A stretch of 5,309 nucleotides of DNA, taken from the NCBI GenBank assembly GCA_934454215.1, contig CAKSGG010000196.1:1-5309 (forward strand), given 5' to 3'. Both the position numbers and the translations under genes were made by a program. This document shows positions 1 to 5,060 of the stretch, in pieces; position 1 is the stretch's first letter, and the number at the start of each line of letters is the position of its first letter. The notes under the pieces are model-generated. The model had not been told where the DNA came from. It saw nothing but the letters and a program-made list of their open reading frames with translations, and searched no databases. This DNA comes from an uncultured Clostridia bacterium. Lineage in GTDB: Bacteria; Bacillota; Clostridia; UBA1381.

Positions 1-226
1 CGTATGCTGAGCTTTTATCAATCGCCCCTCTGGCGATATATCCCAGTTGTCCTTTAAATATTATTTCTTTTATATTATCTTTTTCGTACAGCAAGCTGCC
101 TTCCGTTACAAGAAACAAGCTTTCATGATTTCTCGACAAAACGGACGCATACAGCTGCCCTTCATGTATTTTGTCATAGAAAAAAACTGCATCATTTATA
201 TTCGTATATACCGTTTCTCTGTTCAT
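1..226 (-). CDS. AraC-family-like transcriptional regulator, N-terminal part (runs off left edge)
   Basis: An open frame of 75 codons starts with ATG at 226-224 and continues without a stop to the window edge, so the C-terminus is missing. The start is supported by an AAGGAAA ribosome binding site (234-240) with the AGGA core 9 bases before the ATG. The visible part looks like the cupin-type sugar-sensing domain of AraC regulators: residues about 36-75 include SLFLVTEGSLLYEKD and a later GYIARGAIDKSSAY stretch, which matches the usual pattern of 'beta strand, EGS turn, beta strand, then G(Y/D)-hydrophobic-RG'. The DNA-binding helix-turn-helix domain would lie outside the window, so the family call rests on the sensor half only. 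A candidate promoter (304-332) and several repeats lie upstream. Next to two glycoside hydrolases it would most simply be a carbohydrate-responsive activator, which is inference from context. Confidence 0.6.
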   Translation of the reverse strand, partial: MNRETVYTNINDAVFFYDKIHEGQLYASVLSRNHESLFLVTEGSLLYEKDNIKEIIFKGQLGYIARGAIDKSSAY

Positions 227-256
227 AAAATCATTTCCTTGGTACAAGATTATCGT

Positions 257-292
257 AACTTGTAGCCGGTACCTCAGCATGATTTACAAGTT
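257..292. repeat. 8-bp inverted repeat in the leader of the AraC-like gene
   Basis: AACTTGTA (257-264) and its exact reverse complement TACAAGTT (285-292) are separated by 20 bases. With the predicted transcription start near 297 this lies at the very beginning of the transcript, so it could act either as an operator for a dimeric regulator or as a 5' stem in the mRNA. The spacer contains the palindrome GGTACC (269-274). A related TACAAG also occurs at 243-248. Confidence 0.45.
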
Positions 293-303
293 GTGCTCAT
301 TTT

Positions 304-332
304 AGTATAATGAGAATGTAATGGTCTGACAG
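304..332 (-). promoter_or_regulatory. candidate promoter of the AraC-like gene
   Basis: On the minus strand a -35-like CTGTCA (327-332, 4 of 6 matches to TTGACA) is followed after 17 bases by a good -10 box TATACT (304-309). Transcription would begin near 297, giving a leader of about 70 bases before the ATG at 226. The -35 box sits inside the small palindrome TGACAGTCA (327-335), which could be an operator. Support is sequence match only. Confidence 0.45.
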
Positions 333-377
333 TCACTCCTTTGAACTTAGTATTCGTAGTAGAAATTATCAGTCACT
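330..377. repeat. direct repeat CAGTCACT, 40 bases apart, upstream of the AraC-like promoter
   Basis: CAGTCACT occurs at 330-337 and again at 370-377, a spacing of 40 bases, close to four helical turns. The proximal copy overlaps the putative -35 box and the distal copy lies upstream of it. AraC-family regulators often bind direct repeats near the -35 region, so autoregulation is possible; the function is inferred. Confidence 0.35.
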
Positions 378-576
378 TTCTTGTTATAAAGATTTGATTA
401 AGCAGGTTGTTCCTATTTTTTTGAAGACAAAGCTACATTATTTATGTTATCATATGTTCGTAATATAACAATACCACACGTTTTCATAAATACAGTGATA
501 TGCAAATCATTAACAATGGAAATGCAAATAAATGTGCAGTCGAAATTTACCCTAAGCCTTAAATATACGCAATATT

Positions 577-625
577 AAATCTGTTTTAACGAGTGCAGCG
601 TAGCGAAACGAGTTAAAACAGATTT
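577..625. repeat. 14-bp perfect inverted repeat (large hairpin) behind the IS transposase
   Basis: AAATCTGTTTTAAC (577-590) and its exact reverse complement GTTAAAACAGATTT (612-625) flank a 21-base G-rich spacer (591-611) that contains GCAGCGTAGCG and begins and ends with ACGAG-like motifs. The repeat begins 13 bases beyond the orfB stop codon. Neither strand has a U-tract after the stem, so it is not a canonical Rho-independent terminator. It could be part of the IS end, a REP/MITE-type dispersed palindrome, or a structure that protects or blocks transcripts. A smaller hairpin GCCTG-TCAT-CAGGC follows at 630-643 and overlaps the orfB stop. Confidence 0.75.
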
Positions 626-637
626 GCAAGCCTGTCA

Positions 638-1552
638 TCAGGCGACAATTTTTCGGTAACCGTTTATCCATGCTCTGTATCCGACCAACGGCACTCCTTG
701 CGGATTTGCGGTGTAAACCCTTATTCTGTTATAATATGCAAAAATGTATCTGAAAACAATACTTTTAACCCGTTCTCAGGTTAGCTTGTGTGCTGCAATA
801 TGATAGATTTTTTCTTTTTTCACTGTTGCTCAAAAGCTTTCCATTCGGGCATTATCATAGCAGCGTCCGACTCCGCTCAACCTTTGTGTTATTTTATACG
901 ATTTGAGTGTTCCTCTGAACGCCTCACTTGTGTATTGTCTCCCTCTATCGCTGCGAAAAATCATGCCATGGAGCTGATTTCCGTATTTTTCTTTCAGTTG
1001 TTCAATCGTTTTAATACATAATTCTTTCCTCATATTGCTATCTATAGCAAGTACAACTATTTCTCCGTTAAAGCAGTCTAGCGCTGTGGACGCATGCAGC
1101 TTGCCGTCGCGGCATTGTATTTCGTTAATGTCCAAAACTACCTTTTTCAATGGCATATATGCTGAAAAATCACGTTTTATTAAGTTTTCTTTTTCCCTGA
1201 TTTCGACTGCCGCCTTTATTATTTCGCGAAGTTTACGTCTTTTATGCAACAATCCCACCTCAGACATAGTTCTCGATACCGTTCTTTTGCTGACTGTTAT
1301 ACCTTCTTGTTCCAAGGCTATTTTTATGCTCAGAACGCCGTAAATGTCATTGTCGGGATGCTGTCTATTATCTTTTGTATTTTGACCGAAAGGAGCTGAC
1401 GCTTGGAAGGCTTTGACTTGTTTTTCAGCCAACGGTAATATCCAGTCGCTGATTTTCAAGACTTTACACATTTCTTTGACAGAATATTTGCCTTTGAAAG
1501 ATTCAGCAAATATGTATCTTTCACTTGTCTTTACTTCTTCCGGTCTTTTGCG
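638..1552 (-). pseudogene. IS3-family transposase OrfB, DDE integrase-core domain, degenerate
   Basis: The enzyme would cut and join the IS ends. Counting from the in-frame ATG at 1471, the DDE residues are D114 (in LDINEIQ), D175 (in RSDRGRQYTS) and E211 (in DNARMES), with exactly 35 residues between the last two, the IS3 signature D-D(35)E. The frame opens near 1552, entered from orfA by a -1 shift. Lesions: residues 9-37 are out of frame, because the +1 frame there reads GYYRWLKNKSKPSKRQLL and later QKIID, the expected HTH_21-type sequence. This is best explained by loss of two bases near 1447 and one near 1361. In-frame TGA codons follow at 832-830 (ESF*ATVKKEKIYHI, expected Trp) and 769-767 (HKLT*ERVK, expected Arg). 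The C-terminus then continues in frame (AYYNRIRVYTANPQG...) to the TGA at 640-638. The 213-aa frame 830-1471 should not be taken as an intact transposase. Confidence 0.88.
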
Positions 1553-1805
1553 AAAAAAACAAGAGCATCCTTTAATATTTCATTTGCACGACGAAGTTCT
1601 GGCACTTCACATTCACGCACGCATATTTTCGCATGAGCCTCATTTTCTGTCAGAACCACAGCATGCTTTTTGCATACTTACGAGCCTTTCTTCAATCTGC
1701 AAGTGTGTAGTATTGCAATCCTAATTGCAGTGCTTCCTTTTTGACTCCGATTTCATCGGACAGTTTTAATGCTTCCGCTTTAAATTCTTTACTGTGCTTT
1801 GACAT
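1531..1805 (-). pseudogene. IS3-family OrfA (HTH_Tnp_1-type), degenerate
   Basis: ATG at 1805-1803 is preceded by AAGAGGGAAAG, a good ribosome binding site. The product begins MSKHSKEFKAEALKLSDEIG, typical of IS3 OrfA helix-turn-helix proteins, which bind the IS ends. Codon 38 is TGA (1694-1692) in the context YYTLAD*RKARK, where the family has Trp. About six codons later the frame is lost at a run of five A's (1671-1667). Adding one base there restores KKHAVVLTENEAHAK and then ELRRANEILKDALVFFAKD, the expected leucine-zipper-like C-terminal helix, ending at TAA (1533-1531). Repaired length is 91 aa, close to the family's usual size. The frame overlaps orfB. A T TTT TTC heptamer (1558-1552) in the orfA frame lies where a -1 frameshift would join the two products. 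Confidence 0.85.
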
Positions 1806-1863
1806 TTTCTTTCCCTCTTTCTGATTTATTTTATTGTATCAGATTTTTGATGGTTTATCGGCA

Positions 1864-1889
1864 TTTAATTATACCGCTCCATAATTAAA
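1864..1889. repeat. 9-bp inverted repeat between the hydrolase gene and orfA, with a TATAAT box
   Basis: TTTAATTAT (1864-1872) and ATAATTAAA (1881-1889) are exact reverse complements separated by the GC-rich spacer ACCGCTCC. On the minus strand the distal arm contains a perfect TATAAT (1873-1868) about 63 bases before the orfA ATG, with no good -35 box at 16-18 bases. It could belong to the IS end and its promoter, or be a relic of the hydrolase gene's 3' region. The stop codon of the shifted hydrolase frame (1887-1885) lies inside one arm. Confidence 0.5.
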
Positions 1890-1962
1890 GTACAGATGCT
1901 TTAGCGGCTATTTTTATATTGCAAGCGACAGAAAATGTTTTCACTCTGATTTTACTTCTGCC
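1885..1962 (-). pseudogene. out-of-frame C-terminal tail of the glycoside hydrolase
   Basis: Immediately after the hydrolase's residue V1021, the +1 frame reads GRSKIRVKTFSVACNIKIAA followed by KASVL and then TAA at 1887-1885. Bacterial Ig-like C-terminal domains of large secreted hydrolases often end with a last strand of the form 'K-(I/V)-(R/K)-V-K-x-F', a few polar residues, 'IKPL/IKxx' and a short tail. The annotated frame instead ends abruptly with VRQK. One extra base around 1961-1966 would explain this. It may be a genuine mutation or an assembly or read error. Confidence 0.55.
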
Positions 1963-4900
1963 GCACGCTTGTATATCCCATTCCCTCTACCGAAAAATCA
2001 CATTCAAATTTCGCTTGCCTGCCTGCCGGCAATATCACATTAAATATCCTCACTCCGGCAAGAGAATTATCTTCATTATATGCAGATACAATCAGTTCGG
2101 AAGCTATTGAATATGCATTATTGTTTTTTGCACAAATATTGAGTTTGATTACATCTCCTTCTTGCTTTTCGGTTGTGTCAAAGATGACACTTTCTTCATT
2201 TTCACATGTTACGGCTTTGCCATTCGAAAGCTCACCGTCATTAAACATCTTAACAACATATGCGGAACACTCTCCGTTTTCTTCAAATGATGTTTCGGAC
2301 GTTTCTTTTATAAAAGATAATTCGCCGTTTACGCCGACTCTGAATATATAATATTTATTATTACCCTTTAAGAGCGGCGTCCATAAAAGCTTATTTGTAT
2401 TTTCCGAACGCGTTCCGTTCAGCTTTTTTATTTCATTGTTTTTTCCGATGTTGTTATATACATAAAACAAAGCCTTTCCCAAAGGTTTGAGTTCATACGA
2501 ACTTGTTACATCGTTCAGACTTATAAGTTCAATTATATTATCAAATTCTTTTTGATTTTTTGATAATATAATTTTTTCCGAATTATTTTTATCATAATTG
2601 AACACGCTTACCAGATATCCGTCTTCATATTTAACACTTTGCCACTCGACATTAGACAATCTTCCACCGTTTTCATCGGTGATTTTCAATTCTCCTTCCA
2701 GCTTTTGCTGCATATATTCCACTGTGGGAAAACTTATTGCCGAGGCTGTTTTTGTTGTACAGTTAATAATTTCAGACTTATTTAAAATGCTGTTCACGAG
2801 CGATGTGTCATGAGGATTATCATACTCGTCTTTCTTTAAGGAATCGCCGTCAATTATAATTAACTTTCCGCCATCAGACAAGTATGCGGACAGCTTTTCA
2901 AGCATACTTTTTTCAATATTAAGCACGCGGGGAACAACAATTGTCTTATACTTGTTGATTTTATTCTGCGATGTATTATTAAGAATAAAGCCGACTTTGT
3001 TACCGGACTTAATCGCCGCATTATAGACAACATCGATCACATTCATATATGTTCGATTATAAATTCTCGCTGTGTCAGAATAAAGGATTCCGACATCCGG
3101 CTGCTTATTCGATATAGCTGTCACTTCTTCGGAAAGTCTGTTCAAATCAAGTTTTGTTTTTGCAACCTCCGAAATTGATTTCGGTCTGAGCCTTAAATGT
3201 CCGAATGTATCATTATTCGAATCGAGAGTTCCCGACCATATCCATATTGTTGAAATGTCCTTTCCGTGAACAGCTCCCTGCCATATACTTCCCGAAGTAA
3301 AATCTGCCTGCTGCGCATTATAACTTTGTCCCTTATCTATTGTTATATGGTCCTCTGAATTGTATATCGGCTTGTCGCTGATACTGTTTAAATAGTCGTA
3401 CCATTTCATGACATTTTCTGTTGCACAATAGTTTTTTTCTTCCAGATATGCACCGCCGTCATTTCCGATATAATCAGAAAATTCATCAAAAAGCTCGGCA
3501 TTTCCTCCGCCGCTCAAATGCCTTGACATATTCCAATCCTGGTCGTTCATATATGTAAGAACTTTTGCATGAACCGGAATTTGGGGCATACAGTTTTTAA
3601 TTATGCCTGCCGCAAAACTGTGCCATTTTGCAAACACTTTATCATTGAAATTTTTCCAATCATAAAAGAGCGGAGTTGCAGCCGCTTTTGCAGGCATATC
3701 AATTTCAGAAAAATCGGAATAATTTGAACCGTATTTGCTATTTAAATTCGATATATTTCCATGCACACTTTTCAGGTAATTCTGAAACTCCGTTTTATAT
3801 GCCGAATATTTCGATGTGTCATAATACGATTCATTTGTAAGGCAAATACTGCCAAGCGAATCAAATTCACTTAACGTGTTCATAGCAGAACGCAAATATT
3901 TTTCCACCAATTTTTTTGCGGTAGGATTGGTGAGTATCATGCTTCCGTCCTCAGCATTAAACGCCTCCGGATATTTTGTCTTTATCGTTTCATCCCACTT
4001 GTAATTCGGACGTATCAATACGCACACCTTCGAGTTTTCTTTTTCGGCAGTGTAAAGTGTCTTTCTTGCTTCGTCCAATGTAGAGCCGTCCGAATAAAAC
4101 GGTGTTCCAAACTCATTATCATCCTCAAAATCACCGTTTATAACAGCATTTTTGCTATCAGATGTTGCTGTTGTAAGCTTAATATTATCCAAAAGAACGT
4201 CAGATGCTGCATTGAAATCAAACTCTATGTCTATCGCGAATGTGTTTGCCCCTGTGGTAAATGTTGATGTGTACTCACGCCACCAGCCACTGTTTGGTTT
4301 TGCGGTTGCTGTCTTAATCCACTCCCCATTTGTATAATTGAAACTCCCGGTTCCTTTTGTATAAAACGAAAGCGTATACTCGGTATTCGGCAGTACAGGA
4401 GTTCTTTGATATAATCTTCCCTGAGATGATACTCTCAATGCAGTACTGTTATCAACTCCATTACCGGCCGAAAGATCGCATCCCGAAAAAGTATTCCAAC
4501 CGGCAACGTCATAACTTCCGGACAAGACAGCCTCCGGATACATTTCAAATTGAACATTGTCAAACCCATATAAATTAAATTCTCCCATAGAATCAACAAG
4601 ATTAAAATGTCCGAATCCTACAGAATAATATGGTTTTCCCTCAGCATTAATCAAGGAGCTTCCGCTTGAAGAAAGCTTGTCGCCGTTTTTGTAACTGTAG
4701 ACATATGGCATCGGAGTTTTTGTTCCGTTCAAATAACCGGTCAAATTTGTTTTGACTTCATTATATATATCATCAAGCTCTGTCTGTTGAAAGCTTGTTA
4801 TATTCTCGCTTAAGTTTCCGTCTGCAAATTCTTGTATTCTGTCGGCATAAATGTCCAATATATTACTGTCTGCTTTTTCGTATTGTACATTTATTCCCTG

Positions 4901-5026
4901 TTCTTCGCATTGCTCAATCAATAATTTAATTTCATCTGCCTTTTCTCTGTATGCGTCTCTGTCATATGCAAAAACATACATAGGCAAAAATGCTGCCGCA
5001 ATCAAAGCACAAAGTATTCTCTTCAT
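1952..5026 (-). CDS. secreted GH42-like clan GH-A glycoside hydrolase with inserted carbohydrate-binding module
   Basis: 1024 aa. Residues 1-20 (MKRILCALIAAAFLPMYVFA) are a signal peptide without a lipobox cysteine, so the product is exported. Residues 21-130 form a helical region. The TIM barrel seems to begin at 133-168 (YYSVGFGHFNLVDS, then NVQFEMYP), is interrupted by a CBM4/9-type beta-sandwich at about 172-300 (LRVSSQGRLYQRTPVLPNTE to VLLDNIKL, NGDFE), and resumes at about 310-600. E399 (SICLTNES) is the likely acid/base and E558 (PIYNSEDH) the nucleophile, followed by WQGAVHGKDISTIWIW. Residues 642-760 (PDVGILYSDTARIYN to LSDGGKLIIIDGD) match the GH42 trimerization domain. A small beta domain (about 790-857), an Fn3-like domain (about 861-940) and an Ig-like domain (about 946-1024) follow. 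Retaining beta-galactosidase-type activity is family inference; the substrate is unknown. The start is fixed by upstream stops, although AGGA lies a rather long 12 bases away. The C-terminus is probably truncated by a frameshift near 1963. It follows the upstream hydrolase gene by 34 bases, so they are likely cotranscribed. Confidence 0.85.
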   Translation of the reverse strand: MKRILCALIAAAFLPMYVFAYDRDAYREKADEIKLLIEQCEEQGINVQYEKADSNILDIYADRIQEFADGNLSENITSFQQTELDDIYNEVKTNLTGYLNGTKTPMPYVYSYKNGDKLSSSGSSLINAEGKPYYSVGFGHFNLVDSMGEFNLYGFDNVQFEMYPEAVLSGSYDVAGWNTFSGCDLSAGNGVDNSTALRVSSQGRLYQRTPVLPNTEYTLSFYTKGTGSFNYTNGEWIKTATAKPNSGWWREYTSTFTTGANTFAIDIEFDFNAASDVLLDNIKLTTATSDSKNAVINGDFEDDNEFGTPFYSDGSTLDEARKTLYTAEKENSKVCVLIRPNYKWDETIKTKYPEAFNAEDGSMILTNPTAKKLVEKYLRSAMNTLSEFDSLGSICLTNESYYDTSKYSAYKTEFQNYLKSVHGNISNLNSKYGSNYSDFSEIDMPAKAAATPLFYDWKNFNDKVFAKWHSFAAGIIKNCMPQIPVHAKVLTYMNDQDWNMSRHLSGGGNAELFDEFSDYIGNDGGAYLEEKNYCATENVMKWYDYLNSISDKPIYNSEDHITIDKGQSYNAQQADFTSGSIWQGAVHGKDISTIWIWSGTLDSNNDTFGHLRLRPKSISEVAKTKLDLNRLSEEVTAISNKQPDVGILYSDTARIYNRTYMNVIDVVYNAAIKSGNKVGFILNNTSQNKINKYKTIVVPRVLNIEKSMLEKLSAYLSDGGKLIIIDGDSLKKDEYDNPHDTSLVNSILNKSEIINCTTKTASAISFPTVEYMQQKLEGELKITDENGGRLSNVEWQSVKYEDGYLVSVFNYDKNNSEKIILSKNQKEFDNIIELISLNDVTSSYELKPLGKALFYVYNNIGKNNEIKKLNGTRSENTNKLLWTPLLKGNNKYYIFRVGVNGELSFIKETSETSFEENGECSAYVVKMFNDGELSNGKAVTCENEESVIFDTTEKQEGDVIKLNICAKNNNAYSIASELIVSAYNEDNSLAGVRIFNVILPAGRQAKFECDFSVEGMGYTSVRQK
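2012..2032. repeat. GC-rich TGCC tandem repeat with inverted TTGCC/GGCAA ends in the hydrolase gene
   Basis: Three tandem TGCC units (2016-2027) are followed by GGCA, making TTGCC (2015-2019) and GGCAA (2028-2032) an inverted pair. This short block is much richer in G+C than the surrounding gene. It encodes LPAGRQA near the hydrolase C-terminus, about 50 bases from the presumed frameshift. Confidence 0.6.
2531..2573. repeat. 15-bp perfect inverted repeat inside the hydrolase coding sequence
   Basis: AATTATATTATCAAA (2531-2545) and its exact reverse complement TTTGATAATATAATT (2559-2573) flank a 13-base spacer. The arms are nearly pure A+T and fall within codons for about residues 818-832 (KIILSK ... 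EFDNIIE), in the beta domain after the trimerization domain. On the plus strand the second arm runs into a T-tract (2572-2577), giving a terminator-like shape for antisense transcripts, although the stem is A+T only. The reading frame is intact through it. Confidence 0.75.
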
Positions 5027-5060
5027 ATGTTAAACCATTCCTTTCACTATGTTCTTGAGC

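Larger units (their letters stand above)
227..576. other. noncoding region between the AraC-like gene and the IS remnant
   Basis: No convincing gene is seen on either strand in these 350 bases. The reading frames are short and their translations look unlike protein. Besides the promoter and repeats listed separately, it contains ATGCAAAT twice (500-507 and 522-529, start to start 22 bases) and a 6-bp inverted repeat TGTTAT/ATAACA (445-450 and 465-470). The downstream end of the IS3-family element must lie somewhere in the right part of this stretch or in the adjoining hairpin, but I could not identify a terminal inverted repeat. Confidence 0.6.
638..1805 (-). mobile_element. decayed IS3-family insertion sequence (coding core)
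   Basis: The layout is that of an IS3-family element: a short orfA encoding an HTH protein, then an overlapping orfB in the -1 frame encoding a DDE transposase. The coordinates cover only the coding core. The true ends lie outside, with the orfA-side end between about 1806 and 1884 and the orfB-side end somewhere left of 638, probably within the next 100 bases or so. No terminal inverted repeat or target-site duplication could be recognised by eye. Three in-frame stops and at least three frame disruptions show that it is non-functional on its own. It sits between the glycoside hydrolase gene and the AraC-like gene. Confidence 0.85.

Noticed and set aside
47..265. Plus-strand frame of 72 codons near the left edge
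   Set aside because: It is antisense to the AraC-like frame, which has a good ribosome binding site and a protein-like sequence; this one is a Phe/Tyr/Ile-rich shadow.
577..643. Rho-independent terminator behind the IS
   Set aside because: The stem is long but no U-tract follows it on either strand; the small hairpin at 630-643 also lacks one.
788..1343. Plus-strand frames at 788-1021 and 1035-1343
   Set aside because: They are antisense to the recognisable transposase orfB and have no family resemblance or ribosome binding site.
638..1805. UGA read as tryptophan, making the transposase genes intact
   Set aside because: Frameshifts are also present, one TGA stands at an expected Arg, and the neighbouring 1024-codon hydrolase uses TGG for Trp with no internal TGA.
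530..1893. Terminal inverted repeats TGTGCAGTCG... (533) and TGTACTTTAA... (1893) as IS ends
   Set aside because: Both begin with TGT, but the following bases match poorly, and the second lies inside the presumed hydrolase tail.
1900..1951. Terminator after the hydrolase gene
   Set aside because: Only the weak GAAAATGTTTTC pairing is visible, with no GC-rich stem or U-tract, and the region appears to be former coding sequence in the +1 frame.
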